A stretch of DNA of 64,000 nt from Tolypeutes matacus. Its lineage: Eukaryota; Chordata; Mammalia; Cingulata; Chlamyphoridae. Numbering within the stretch: the stretch's first letter is position 1; every line of letters starts with the position of its first letter. The notes beneath the pieces were generated by a model that saw nothing but the letters and a program-made list of their open reading frames with translations, had not been told where the DNA came from and ran no database searches. Made by a program: the position numbers and the translations under genes. Positions 24,375 through 36,045 of this stretch are shown in pieces. The stretch covers positions 452,033-516,032 of the forward strand of contig JAKSZT010054011.1 of the NCBI GenBank assembly GCA_026826555.1, read 5' to 3'.

Positions 24375-25015
24375 TTTTTTTTTTAAACATTTTTTTTAAC
24401 TTTATTTTGTACATTTAATAATTGAAAATATAAACAATTAAAAACTAAAAAGTAAACACAGATGAATAAGTATATACATTTCTCAATTAAATGTAATGGA
24501 CACATATAATTTTTTTTTTTTGAATCAAACTATATTTGGTTCATAGTAATGCATTCATACAGTATTTGTCCTTTTGTGTCTGGCTTGCTTCACTCAACAT
24601 AATGTCCTCCAGGTTCATCCATGTTGCCATATGCCTTATGACTTCATTTCTTCTTACAGCTGCATAATATTCCATCATGTGAATAGACCACAGTTTGTTT
24701 ATCCATTCATCTGTTGATGGACACCTGGATTGTTTCCAACTTTTGGCAATGGTGAATAATGTTGCTATGAACATCGGTGTGCAGCTGTCTGTTCGTGTCA
24801 CTGCTCTCAGTTCTTCTGGGTATATACCCAGTAGTGGTATTGCAGAGTCACGTGGCAAGTCTACATTCAACTTCTTTAGGAACTGCCAAACAGTCCTCCA
24901 TAGTGGCGGTACCATTCTGCATTCCCACCAACAGTGAAGAAGTGTTCCTATCTCTCCACATCCTCTCCAACACTTGTAGTTCTCTGTCTTTTTAATAGTG
25001 GCCATTCTGATAGGT

Positions 25016-25119
25016 GTGAAATGATATCTCATTGTAGTTTTGATTTGCATTTCCCTAATCATNNNNNNNNNNGTGAAATGATATCTCATTGTAGTTTTGA
25101 TTTGCATTTCCCTAATCAT
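25016..25119. other. Assembly gap (10 N) with a false 47-bp direct repeat
   Basis: 25,016-25,062 and 25,073-25,119 are identical 47-base stretches of L1 ORF2 on either side of ten N. Only one copy is expected from L1. This is the usual look of overlapping contig ends that were not merged, so it should be treated as an artefact, not a biological repeat. Confidence 0.9.
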
Positions 25120-26087
25120 AAGTGATGAGCATTTCTTCATGTGTTTTTTTGCCATTTGTATTTCTTCCTTGGAGAAATGTCTATTCAAGTCTTTGGCCAT
25201 TTTTTAATTGGGTCATTTGTCTTTTTATTGTTGAGTTGTAACATCTCTTTATATATCCTGGATATTAAACCCTTATCAGATATGTGATTTCCAAATACTT
25301 TTTCCCATTGAGTTGGCTGCCTTTTCACCCTTCTGAAAAAGTCCTATGAGGTGCAAAAGTGTTGAATTTTGAGGAGGTCCCATTTATCTACTTTTTCTTC
25401 TGTTGCATGTGCTTTGGGTGTAAGGTCCAAGAAACCACCACCTACTACAAGGTCTTGAAGATGTTTCCCTACATTTTCTTCTAGTAGTTTTATGGTCCTG
25501 GCTTTTATATTTAGATCTTTGATCCATTTTGAGTTGATTCTTGTTTAGGGGTGAGCTAGGGGTCCTCTTTCGTTCTTTTGGTTATAGATAACAAGTTCTC
25601 CCAACACCATTTGTTGAAGAGACTGTTTTTTTCCCATTAGTGTGGGCTTGGTAGGTTTGTCTAAAACCAGTTGACTGTATAGGTGAGGGTTTATTTCTGG
25701 ATTCTGAATTCTATACCACTGATCGATGTGTCTATCTTTATGCCAGTTTTGACCACTGTAGCTTTGTAATATGTTTCAAGGTCAGGCAGTGAAATTCCTC
25801 CCACATTGCTCTTCTTTTTTAGAATGCTTTTGGCTATTTGGGTGCACTTAACCTTCCAGATGAATTTTGTAATTGCCTTCTCTAATTCTGTAAAGTAAGC
25901 TGTTGGGATTTCAATTGGTATTGCATTGAATCTATAAATCAGTTTGGGAAAGAATTGACATCTTCACAATATTTATTCTTCCCATTAGTGTGGGCTTGGT
26001 AGGTTTGTCAAAAACCAGTTGACTGTATAGGTGAGGGTTTATTTCTGGATTCTGAATTCTATACCACTGATCGATGTGTCTATCTTT

Positions 26088-27368
26088 TTTTTTTTTTTTT
26101 GAGTGCAGAAATTCTCTTTAAGCTGATGAAAGCATTAATAGTTGTGGCATGATCAAATTTTGAAAATTTAGAAAAAATCCAATGTATCTATACATATATG
26201 CATATGTATACATATAAAGTAAGATGTGACCATTTACAGACTAATCTGTTAATATTATTTACCTCAAAAATGAGAATGAATGAACTATATAACTTTTCCT
26301 TACAAATTGTCTATATAATTTCTCTTCTCACCATGTCCATGGATTACTTTTGTAAATTTTAATAAATTTTTTAAAAAATTTTAAAAATTAATTAATATCA
26401 TGGTAAATAAAAATTTTTTTAATTATGGTATATGATGAAAATTAAAGGCATCTTATCTCACCACATAAATCCCAAACTCAAACTCTCAAATTAAACTATT
26501 CTTCACATTTTGTATCCCCTAATGGCTTTAATAAACAACAGTTTGTGTATAACATGAAGTTCATAGTTCAGAGCAAGTAAACCTGATGGTCATTACACAG
26601 GTATGCTAAGGTCTGTTTCATGTTGACCTTCTTTCCATGCGTCAATCTCGGTTTCTTCATAACTACCATTTTTTTCCACCGACTTTTCAGTATTTTCTTC
26701 TGGGCTTTTCATTTGCTCTGCCTCTTTTGCCAGGCTGTCTGCCTTTAAAGACTTAGCCAGTCTCTCCCTTGCTCTCTTCACTTTCCATAACTGTTTCCTG
26801 ACATCATTGTAAGTTACCTGTTGTCTGCTGAAGGGCTCTGAGAGACCATGATGACCTGGTTTTACACAATCTTCAGAAATTCCAGGGGTGGACTCAGGCC
26901 TGGTATGAACATCTCTGGCAATAGCATGGTGCACGTACTCAGCTAGACTACCTGGTGTAATTATTGGTAAGACATTTGGGAAATTCAGGGTTCTTAAAGT
27001 TACTCCTGTATTGCTGCAGGCCTGGAGTCCCTCTAGTCTCCTATACCAAGATACCTGCTGTGGCTTGTCCAAGTTCTCCTCTGATTGCCTGTGCCTGATC
27101 ACATTTCTAGGATGTGAAGTACTTTTAGTAACAGGCCTTGGGAATATGCAGCTGGTCATTCTTACAGGGAGTGCAGAACTTAAACCAGATTTCTTCTTGG
27201 CCTCATTTACATGATGTTGTTTCTTCCTTGAACTCTGGGGCATCATATTTCTTTTGGGATTCCCCAGGAAAGTCTGGTCTGGAAAACCTGGTGGGGCAGG
27301 ATCCCCGATGGTCTCAGAGTTAACTGTCTCCATTACAGTCCTGAGATGTAGAAAGCCTGATTCTACTC
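26088..27368 (-). mobile_element. MBD3L2-like processed retrocopy
   Basis: About 1.28 kb inserted in the L1, with a T-run (an A tail on the minus strand) at 26,088-26,100 and a perfect 16-bp target-site duplication CGATGTGTCTATCTTT (26,072-26,087 and 27,369-27,384). It comprises a 35-base 5' leader, the 246-codon ORF at 27,333-26,593, and an AT-rich 3' UTR of about 500 bases. The tail and TSD show L1-mediated retroposition of an mRNA. No canonical AATAAA stands out before the tail. Confidence 0.9.
26593..27333 (-). CDS. MBD3L2-like: MBD3L2-like protein, intact retrocopy ORF
   Basis: A 246-residue open frame resembling the methyl-CpG-binding-domain-3-like proteins, which look like the C-terminal half of MBD2/MBD3 without the methyl-CpG-binding domain and join NuRD-type corepressor complexes in the nucleus. 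Recognisable blocks: KRNMMP (28-32), SALPVRMTSCIFPRPVT (53-69), KPQQVSWYRRLEGLQA (90-105), and a charged helix with VRKQLWKVKRARERLAK (178-194), the likely coiled-coil contact of this family. The N terminus resembles MBD3L2 more than MBD3L1. The frame is uninterrupted; the last 40 or so residues are acidic and extend past the usual end of about 205 residues. The ATG has G at -3 and +4. Known MBD3L genes are germline- or embryo-expressed. Whether this copy is transcribed cannot be seen. Confidence 0.8.
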   Translation of the reverse strand: METVNSETIGDPAPPGFPDQTFLGNPKRNMMPQSSRKKQHHVNEAKKKSGLSSALPVRMTSCIFPRPVTKSTSHPRNVIRHRQSEENLDKPQQVSWYRRLEGLQACSNTGVTLRTLNFPNVLPIITPGSLAEYVHHAIARDVHTRPESTPGISEDCVKPGHHGLSEPFSRQQVTYNDVRKQLWKVKRARERLAKSLKADSLAKEAEQMKSPEENTEKSVEKNGSYEETEIDAWKEGQHETDLSIPV

Positions 27369-30099
27369 CGATGTGTCTATCTTTATGCCAGTTTTGACCA
27401 CTGTAGCTTTGTAATATGTTTCAAGGTCAGGCAGTGAAATTCCTCCCACATTGCTCTTCTTTTTTAGAATGCTTTTGGCTATTTGGGTGCACTTACCCTT
27501 CCAGATGAATTTTGTAATTGCCTTCTCTAATTCTGTAAAGTAAGCTGTTGGGATTTCTATTGGTATTGCATTGAATCTATAAATCAGTTTGGGAAAGAAT
27601 TGACATCTTCACAATATTTATTCTTCTAATCCATGAACATGGAATGTCTTTCCACTTGTTTAGGTCTTTTAAAATTTCTTTTAGCATTGTTTTGTAGTTT
27701 TCCGCATATAGGTCCTGTACTTCTTTGGTTAAATTAACTCCTAGGTATTTGAGTCTTTTTGTTGCTATTGAAAATGGAATTTTCCTCCTGATTTCCTCCT
27801 CAGATTGTTCAGTACTAGTGTACAAAAACATTACTGATTTTTGCGTGTTGATCTTGTATCCTGCCCCTTTTCTGAACTCATTTATTAGTTCAGGTAGCTT
27901 TGTTGTGGATACTTCAGGATTTTCTAAATACAGGATCATGTCATCCGCAAACAGTGAGAGTTTTACTTCCTCTTTTCCTATTTGGATGCCTTTAATTTTT
28001 TTTGTCTTGTCTAATTGCCCTAGCCAGAACTTCTAGTACAATGTTGAATAACAATGGTGACAGTGGGCATCCTTGTCTTGTTCCTGATCTTAGGGGGAAA
28101 GCTTTCAACCTTTCCCCATTGAGTATGATGTTGGCTGTGGGTTTTTCATATATGCCTTTTACCATATTGAGGAATTTTCCTTTTATTCTTATCTTTATTT
28201 TTATCAAAAAAGGATGTTGGATTTTGTCAAATGCCTTTTCTGCATCTATTGAGATGATCATGTGTTTTTTTCCCTTCAATTTGTTAATGTGGTGTATTAC
28301 ATTGATTGATTTTCTTGTGTTGAACCAGCCTTGCATATCAGGAATAAATCCCACTTGATTGTGATGTATAAGTCTTTTGATATGTTGTTGGATTCGATTT
28401 GCAAGTATTTTGTTGAGAATTTTTGCATCTATGTTCATGAGAGAGATTGGTCTGTAATTTTCTTTTCTTGTGGAATATTTATCTGGCTTTGGTATTAGGG
28501 TGATGTTGGTTTCATAAAATGTGTTGGGTAATTTTCCCTCCTCTTCAATTTTTTGGAAGAGTTTAAACAGGATTGGTGTTAATTCTTTTTGAATTGCTTG
28601 GTAAAATTCACCTGTGAAGCCATCTGGTCCTGGATTTTTCTTTGCTGGGAGATTTTTGATGATGGATTCAATCTCCTTAATTGTGATTGGTTTGTTAAGT
28701 TCTTGTATTTCTTATAGTGTCAGTGTAGGTTGGTTGTGCGTTTCTAGAAATTTGTCCATTTCTTCTAGGTTGTCTAGTTTGTTGGCATATAGTTTCTCAT
28801 AATATCCTCTTATGATTCTTTTTATTTCTGTGAGGTCATTTGTAATTTCCCCCCTTTCATTTCTGATTGTATTTTGTATTTTCTTTGTTTGTCTAGCGAG
28901 GGGTTTGTCAATTTTATTGATCTTCTCAAAGAACCAGCTTTTGGTTTTGTTGATTTTCTCTATTGTTTTTCTGTTCTCATTTTCATTTATTTCTGCTCTA
29001 ATCTTTATTATTTCTTTCCTTCTGCTTGCTTTGGGATTGGTTTGCTGTTCTTTTTCTAGTTTCTCTAGTTGTTCAGTTAAATCTTTGAGTTTAGCTCATT
29101 CTTGTTTTTTAATATAGGCATTTAGGGCTATAAATTTCCCTCTCAAGACTGCCTTTGCTGTATCCCATAAGTTTTGATACGTTGTGTTCTCATTTTCGTT
29201 TGTCTCAATATATTTTACTGATTTTACTTGCAATTTCTTCTTTGACCCACTGAATATTTAGGAGTGTGTTGTTCAGTCTCCACACCTTTGCAAATTTACT
29301 TTTTTCCTGTCTGTTATTGATTTCTAGTTTCATTCCATTATGATCTGAGAAGGTGCTTTGTATAATTTCAATCTTTTTATATTTATTGAGAGCTGTATTG
29401 TGACCTAACATGTGGTCTATCCTGGAGAAAAATCCATGGGCACTTGAGAAGAATGTATAACCCACTGAGTTTGGATGCAGTGTTCTGTATATGTCTGTTA
29501 GGTCTAACTTGTTTATCATATTGTTCAAGTTCTCTGTTTCCTTGTTGATCTTCTGTCTAGTTGTTCTATCTAATGATGTGAGAGGGGTGTTGAAGTCTCC
29601 AATGATTATTGTAGAAATGTCTGTTTCTCCCTTCAGTTTTGCCAGAATTTATTTCATATATTTTGGGGCACCCTGGTTAGGTGCATAGATATTTACGACG
29701 GTTATCTTCCTGGAGGATCGTCCCTTGTATTAATATATAATGGCCTTCCGCGTCTCTTACCATGTTTTTGCATTTGAAGTCTGTTTTGTCTGATATTAGT
29801 ATAGCTACCCCTGCTCTTTATTGTTTACTATTCACGTGGAGTATCTTTTTCCAACCTTTTACTTTCAGCTGGTTTGTATCCCTGGGTCTGAGGTGAGTTT
29901 CTTGTAAGCAGCATATGGATGGCTCATGTTTTTTTATCCATTCTGTCAGCCTGTATCTTTTGATTGGGGAATTTAATCCATTCACATTCAATGATATTAC
30001 TGAAAATGCACTATTTATTTCCTCCATTTTATTCTTTGGTTTTCATATGTCATCTTGTTTTTGTCTCTCTTTTTACTCTTTTGGTTATCCTTTCTGCTT

Positions 30100-31060
30100 T
30101 TCTTTTTTCTATACTCTCCTCCAAGCCTCCTTCTCCTGTCTTTTTCTTTCTTGTTCTAAGGCTTCCTTTAGTATTTCCTGCAAAGGTGGATTCTTTTTTG
30201 CAAACTCTCTTTGTTTCTGTTTGTTTGTGAATACTTTATATTCACCTTCATATTTGAAGAACAGTTTTGCTAGATAAAGAATTCTCGGCTGGCAGTTTTT
30301 CTCTTTCATTTTCCTAATTGTACAATACCACTGTTTTCTTGCCTCCAATGTTTCTGAAGAGAAATGTGCACTAAGTCTTATTGGACTTTGTATGTGATCA
30401 TTTGCTTCTCTCTTGCTTCTCTGAGAATTTTCTCTTTATCTTTTACATTTGACATTCTGAATAATATGTGTCTTGGCGTAGGTCTATTTGGATTTATTCT
30501 CATTGGGGTACAGTGTGCTTCTTGGACATGTAAATTCATTTCTTTCGTGAGAGTTGGGAAATTTTCAGCTATTATTTCCTCAAATACTCTTTCTGCCCCT
30601 TTTCCTTTCTCTTCCCCTTCTGGAACTCCCATGACATGTATGTTGTTGCGTTTTATGTTGTCATTCAACTCTCTGAGCCCCTGCTCGATTTTTTCCATTC
30701 TTTTCTCTCTTCAATTTTAGCTTCTCTGTCTTCGGTATCACTTATTCTTTCTTCTATCATTTAGAGTCTGCTGTTGTATGCCTCAAATGTATTTTTGACT
30801 TTACCTATTGTGTCTTTCATTCCCATGAACTCTGTTACTTTTCTGTTCAGGATTTCAAATTCTTCTTTGCATTCGCTCAATGTCTTCTTGATGTCATTTA
30901 TCTCTTTAACTATATTCTCTTTCATCTCATTAATTTGATTTTGGATATTTGTGTTCATTTCAGTGATTAGTTCTCTCAAATTCTGCATCTCTTGTGGGAC
31001 TTTGCTTTATTCCTTTTCTTGGGCCATGTCTTCTATTTTCTTAGTATGGCTCGTAATTTT
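30100..31060 (-). pseudogene. L1 ORF1 remnant (RNA-binding protein)
   Basis: From the N terminus: a coiled-coil segment (30,988-30,761), the RNA-recognition region (30,698-30,378, with GLRELND and PEGEEKGKG wording), and the C-terminal domain (30,348-30,109, with ARKQWY-type and LYLAKLFFKYEG wording). ORF1p forms trimers that coat L1 RNA. Frame shifts separate the three parts, so it is not translatable as one protein. Confidence 0.85.
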
Positions 31061-32209
31061 CTGGTGCTTAGGCATCTGGTTAGTTTGTATTTTACTTAGA
31101 TTCTCTATTTGTTTCTCTTTTATAGTGTTTTAGTGGCAGGATGCTGTGAGTTACCACAGCTCTTTGATTTTTGGCTCAACCTTGATTGTTAGGATTGTTC
31201 TGCTGGTTGCTCAAAACTGGGCACTGGACCCAGTAATTTGTTGTAGAGTTGCTTCCTAGGGCCTTTGGCAGGGAGGCTATAGAGGCCAGGAAAAGCCTCT
31301 CCTATTTATTTTTAATTTTATTATGTGTACTTCCTTTGTCTGCCAGGATATGGCACTCATTGGCAGCTCTCAATTCAATGCCTGGTCAGAGTGTATTTGT
31401 TGTGACACAGACCAGATCAATGTGATAGAGCTTCCTGTCTGGTGGCTGAGAGCCCTGTAATTCAAACTTTCTGAGACAGTTCTCCAGGCTTCTCTGGTAG
31501 CGCCCCCATTTTCCCAGCTAGGAAATATTTCCACTTCCTTCTCAATCCTCAACAATCAGTCCCTGTTAGTAGAGAAGGAGATTGGGAGGTTTGTACATCT
31601 TTAACCCCTTGCCGGCTCCAAGGCAAACAATGGCAGCCCCACCTAGCCTGGAAGGGCTCTCGGGACAGGGCAGACCAAACCTGCGAGACAAAAGTAGGGT
31701 CTGCCTCAGGCTCTCTCTCCCCTTTCCTGTGGAGTCCTCAACAATTAGTTCAGGCTAGAAGAGAGAGAGGTTGCGAGGGTCGGATTTCTCCAGTCCTTCC
31801 TAGGCTCCCAGGGCAAACCACTGTGTGGAAGGGTCTGTGGGGCTCTGCAGCCCAAATTTGCGGATCAGAACCTGAGTCAGCCTAAGGCTGTATCCCTCTC
31901 TCTCCGCTTTCCGGGAGTGGTAGATCTCTGGAGCCCCCTTTGTCTGTGGTCGCAGGCCCAGAGGCCCAAGAATTCTAAAGAGTGTGCGGGAGGGTGCCGG
32001 CAGCAGCAGAAGCTGCTAGTTCCAACTCACGGTTCTGTCGTCACGATTTCCATCTTTTGTCCATCTCTCCTCTGGGTGGTGTGCAGCCTTCACCTGCTGT
32101 CCTAAACCCTAGAAGTTTTTTTTCGGGGCTATTTCAGCCTGTCCTCTAGCTATTTCTCTGGAGAAGAGATTCCCATGTCTTACTAGTCTGCCATCTTCCT
32201 TGAAGTCCC
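31061..32209 (-). promoter_or_regulatory. L1 5' UTR with internal promoter region
   Basis: About 1.1 kb of GC-richer sequence between ORF1 and the target-site duplication. The first bases on the minus strand contain AAGATGGC (complement at 32,190-32,197), which matches the YY1-type site at the start of L1 5' UTRs and marks the element as full length. Known L1 5' UTRs carry a sense and an antisense promoter; activity of this copy is unknown. Confidence 0.75.
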
Positions 32210-32427
32210 CCATCTGCCTTCTTTTGTCTCCTCCTCCCGCCTATTTCCAAATTCCCTCTGCTTATCAGGGCCCCATTCATATTGGACTAAGATATACTCT
32301 AATTCAATTCAGCCTCACCTTAACTAATAACATATTTAAAGTTCCTATTTAGGAAGGGGTTCACAGTCACTGGATCTGGGCTAGGATTTGAACACATCTT
32401 CATGGGGGACATCATTCAATCTATAAC
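32210..32427 (-). mobile_element. MLT1-like MaLR LTR, right part
   Basis: Continuation of the LTR at 24,147-24,374 after the L1. Wording such as 'tcttatcagggccccattca'-like order at 32,260-32,282 and 'gggctaggatttgaacacat' at 32,379 fits the MLT1 5' half in reverse. Confidence 0.8.
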
Positions 32428-33497
32428 AGGTATCCTTTATGGTTTATAGATAGGTTGACATGGTCTGTGGGGGCCAGCTGAAAATAGATGGCAGCTGCAC
32501 AGCAGCTTCAGGTGAGAATGGCCTTGAAAGGCAATGACAAGAAATAATCCTCCCAATGGGCAGAATTTTGGGCAGTACACCTGATCAACCATTTGTGTGT
32601 AAGGAGAAGAAGCCATATCTTTTTTTGGTGTCTGTCCTAATCCCTCAAATATCTCTTTTTCTTCTTTCTTCTCTTTAGTGTAGTGCTTGGAATGATAAGC
32701 ACTTATTACTCATTGAAACGTCTATTTGTGCCTACTCAGTGCTGGACATTGTTCTAGGTGCTTTAACAAATAGTAAAGTGAATCATAAATTGCTATCATA
32801 GTCCTCTTTTTCTACCCCCTTACTCATATTTCCCACATGGTTCCTACGTACCTGCAACTTTAAGTGCTTTGTATGTGCACAGTCTCCTTTAGTCCTTGGA
32901 AAAAACCATGAAGATTGGTGATGTTATGAGGTGAAACTGACACATAGATGCTTAAATAACTTCGCCAAGACTGTACAGCCAGTACAGTCTTTGAACCTGG
33001 AAAGGTTTTGACGAAGGAATCAATGCAAATATTCTATGAGGTTTAACACATGAAACAAGATCAGCCATTAACACCCAATATATGTAAGTTGCCTTAAAAT
33101 TGCCTCTGAATTCTCCATTGAGCTGAAGGCTCATTATGCAATGTTATTGTCCATTTCTCATTCCTGTAAGATGGATCTTCTTTAAGGAAGGCAATCTGGT
33201 ACTTTCCAATTCTTTATAAAAGAAAGTGTGTGTGTGTGTTTGGTTATAGAATCTTGTTCCAAGTTCCTGGGAATGTAGCATCTACATAGCTGTGTGATTG
33301 ACACATGGATAGGTATAATTGCTTGCCTAAGGTAATTCTGTACAAGGCAAGTACATTGTGTACTGTTGAGATTTAAGGCACTGACCATATGATCTGATTT
33401 GCTGTGTTTTCAGTAGCTTTTGGTAATTGCCTATTCATGGTGGCTACTTGGTATTTTTGTTTAGTTTTATTTTCTTATTTGTATTCCTTTAAATTTA
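32428..33497. other. No gene; MIR-like remnants
   Basis: No gene is supported. 32,690-32,780 and 32,860-33,000 read as inverted MIR or L2-age wording. A GT short repeat lies at about 33,226-33,240. The open frames are not recognisable. Confidence 0.35.
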
Positions 33498-33755
33498 ATT
33501 TTAATTAATTAATTAATTAATTAATTAATTAGATATACCAGGGTCCAAGGATTGAACCCAGGACCTAGTATGTGGGAAGCTGGCACTCAACCACTGAGCC
33601 ACCTCAGCTTCCCTGAGTTGGTTTCTCATTTGTTCTGCTTGTTGTACTGTTTTTTTTTTTTTTTTTTTTTTTTTTGGAGGAGGCACTGAGATCTGAACGT
33701 AGGACCTCCCATGTGGGAGGTAGGCACTCAACTGCTTGAGCCATATCTACTCCCT
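33498..33755 (-). mobile_element. Dimeric tRNA-derived SINE (DAS type)
   Basis: Two tRNA-like units in tandem on the minus strand: one at 33,755-33,676 and a second at 33,614-33,536, each with recognisable A and B boxes, joined by a pyrimidine-rich linker and a T-run (33,651-33,675). The left edge is a (TTAA)n tail at 33,498-33,531. A dimeric structure of this kind is known for armadillo SINEs. No clean target-site duplication was found. Confidence 0.75.
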
Positions 33756-34840
33756 AGTTTTTATTTTAATATCCATGTCATCATTGGTAAGAATACAATA
33801 TTGGGCAACTTCAAAAGAATAGCATTAGGATTGAAGATCTGGTTGATCAAGATGGTAGCATGATCCAGGGTGTGATTCCCCCACAGAATCTTTGAACAAA
33901 GAATATAAACCAGCAGGGCCATTTTCCTCAGAATTCCAGAAAAGAGTTGCAGTAACGGAGTGAGTGCTGAATCAAGAAAACACAGCTTTTATTTAAGATT
34001 GGTATGAGAAGCTCATGGCACCCTTGTTGGCCCTTCCCTACCCTCTCTGCAGTATAGTGTAAAGCCAGCTGCAATTTCCATTGTGGTTCCCTGGCCCTGT
34101 TCCAGAGGGAGCACAGTAACTTCTATGTGCCTAATGGGGTGCCTCTATGTCAGTGCCAATGTATTTGGTAGCAGCCTGAAAGACTGAATCAGGAAACTCA
34201 TCTCTGGCTGGCCCTCCCAGAAAGATATATGAAACAATTAAATCAAAGAGGCATGGGGCAAAGAATTGCCTGCTTTAAGACATATAATAGAGCATTTTGG
34301 AAGGGGTGAAAATCTATTTCATAGGGAGTAGAGGGGATATTAGAATTCCTGTAAATGGAGGAATTCCAAAGGTCACAAGCACGCATAAGCCCAGGACAAG
34401 ATGCAAGCTCAGAAAAGAAGGTGACCCAGTAATTCACTTTTGCTTTGGATTGATCTTCTTGATAGGAGGGCTGAACTCTAAAGGAGAGCACCAACTAATG
34501 CAGAGCCAATTTTCAGACTTTAAAGCTTTGTAGGCTTTGAAAGCTGTTGGCACTTGTTTTCATTTTTGTGAACAAAATGTCATTTTCACCCATAGGGTGA
34601 AAGGGAGGTGATTAAAACAATATGCAACCATTAAAATTTTGTTAAAATTTATGCTACGTTTCCTTATTCCCATTGATGGGTGATTGTTCCTCTTTCTGCC
34701 TTGATCCCTGAGATGAAAGCACCTATGGAATTCATCCACCTTAGGAAGAGCTCTTTGAAAAAAAATTCACTCAGGTTTCTTTGCATCCTCAACTCTCAGG
34801 AAAAATTTTTAACTATGATTTTATAATTCATCTAGCTGGA

Positions 34841-36045
34841 TGTTTTAGTTTGCTAAAGGCTGCCAAGGCAATATACCAGAACATGGGTTGGCTTTTACAA
34901 TAGAGATTTATTAACTTATAATCTTACAGTTCTGGGGTTGTAAAAAATGTCCAAATCAAGACTTGATCGGGCAATGCTTTTCTCCCCGAAGACCATCTGC
35001 AGGCAATCCTGGATGTGGCAGTTTGAGGTTATTTATGAATTCCAAAAAGAGAAAGTATGTTTGTAAACTGGTTTGTTCCTCTGGGTGTGATACCCTTTGA
35101 TTGCATTAGATTCAGCTGAGGTGTCTTAAATTAAATTATGTTAAGATTAGAGCTTTGATTCGACCATGTCAGTAGGATGTAACTCAGATTAAGTCCCCAC
35201 CCCCTTGGTGAGCTATATAAATGAACACTTACTCAAAAAGATACCCAGAAAAAGACACAGGAAGAAAGAGAGCTCTATAGACATGGCAGAGGAGAGAACT
35301 TTGATCCTGTGGCCACACGAAGAGAGATGAGTCATTTGCCTGATAGTTTACAGCTGAAGAGAACAAAGCAGCTGAGCTGAAGAAGCCCAGAAAGAAACAA
35401 ACCCTATGCCATCCTACAGCTGAGAGCAGAAGAACCTGGGCCCATGGAGCCTTAAGAGGAAGAAGGAAGGAGAGATCAGGCCAGCCATCTTACTTCAACA
35501 CATGGCAACTGACTTTGGTGAGAAAGTACCTCTTATGGTACTTTGAACTGGACTCTTTAGGGCTTTGTAATGGTAAGCTTTTACCCCAAATAAATACCCT
35601 TTATGAAAACCAACAGAATTCTGGTACTTTGCATCAGTACCTCTTAGGCTGATTAATATACTAGGAAAAAGTCAAAATCAAGGCATCATCAAGGTGATAC
35701 TTTCTTCTTGAAGACTGGCATTCTGGAGTTGGCTGCTAGTGATCCTTAGTCCTGGGCTCCTCTATTACATGGAAATGTACATGGGCAGCCTCTCCTGAAC
35801 TCTCCCTTTTCTTCCAGATTCCATTGACCTTCAGTTTCCTCTTCCCATGGCTTTCTGTCTCAATTCATTCTGCTTATAAAGGACTCCAGTAATAGGATTA
35901 AAACTCAGCCTGATTGAGGTGGGCCACACCGTAACTGAAGAAACCTCATCAAAAAGTTCTACTTCCAATGGTTTCACATCCACATGAATGGATTAAACTT
36001 AAGAACCTGTTATTCTGGGGTTACATATAGCTCCAAACCACCACA
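34841..36045 (-). mobile_element. MaLR-like LTR (family 2), split by a nested LTR
   Basis: Inverted family 2 LTR sequence at 34,841-35,013 and 35,661-36,045, with TG (34,841) and CA (36,044-36,045) ends. No matching 5-bp duplication is seen. The two pieces overlap: about 70 bases before 35,013 have a homologue after 35,665, so this may be two LTRs or a rearranged one. Confidence 0.65.
35014..35660 (+). mobile_element. Nested LTR, MaLR-like (family 1)
   Basis: About 647 bp, plus strand, starting TGTGGCAGTTTGAGG and ending in the GATTAATATA end wording of family 1. It contains CAAATAAATACCC near 35,589 as the polyadenylation region. Flanks CTGGA and CTAGG are similar but not identical, so the target-site duplication is doubtful. 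It is a longer, better-preserved reference for the minus-strand copies at 6048, 11791 and 45846. Confidence 0.75.

Larger units (their letters stand above)
25634..27625. repeat. 348-bp tandem duplication of L1 ORF2 sequence, second copy split
   Basis: 25,634-25,981 is repeated as 25,982-26,087 plus 27,385-27,625, interrupted by the MBD3L2-like retrocopy. I count three single-base differences between copies (for example near 25,662, 25,850 and 25,913), about 1%. Because only the second copy holds the retrocopy, the duplication came before it, or the two copies are merged alleles. Confidence 0.85.
24541..30027 (-). pseudogene. L1 ORF2 remnant (endonuclease-RT)
   Basis: Pieces in order from the N terminus: endonuclease start (30,027-29,818, with the NVNGLNSPIKR region), endonuclease end (29,528-29,205, with the SDHN catalytic motif region), RT fingers and palm (28,438-27,992, with [14 protein letters not shown]), the FADD catalytic motif at about 27,946-27,957 just past a frame break, the thumb (27,939-27,577), and the cysteine-containing C terminus (25,200-24,541). 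L1 ORF2p nicks DNA and copies RNA at the nick. Frame breaks, the duplication and the retrocopy preclude function. Confidence 0.9.
24375..32209 (-). mobile_element. Full-length L1 (5' UTR, ORF1, ORF2, 3' UTR), disrupted
   Basis: Flanked by CCATCTGTCTTCTTTT (24,359-24,374) and CCATCTGCCTTCTTTT (32,210-32,225), a 16-bp target-site duplication with one mismatch that splits an MLT1-like LTR. Reading from 32,209 leftwards: 5' UTR, ORF1 (about 31,060-30,100), ORF2 (about 30,027-24,545), then a short 3' UTR ending at the T-run near 24,371. The ORF2 is interrupted by a tandem duplication and an MBD3L2-like retrocopy and by several stops and shifts, so the element is dead. An assembly gap lies at 25,063-25,072. 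Confidence 0.9.

Noticed and set aside
25016..25119. Biological tandem repeat
   Set aside because: Two identical 47-mers around ten N fit unmerged contig ends better.
33536..33755. tRNA genes
   Set aside because: A and B boxes belong to tRNA-derived SINEs with tails; heads lack a foldable mature tRNA.
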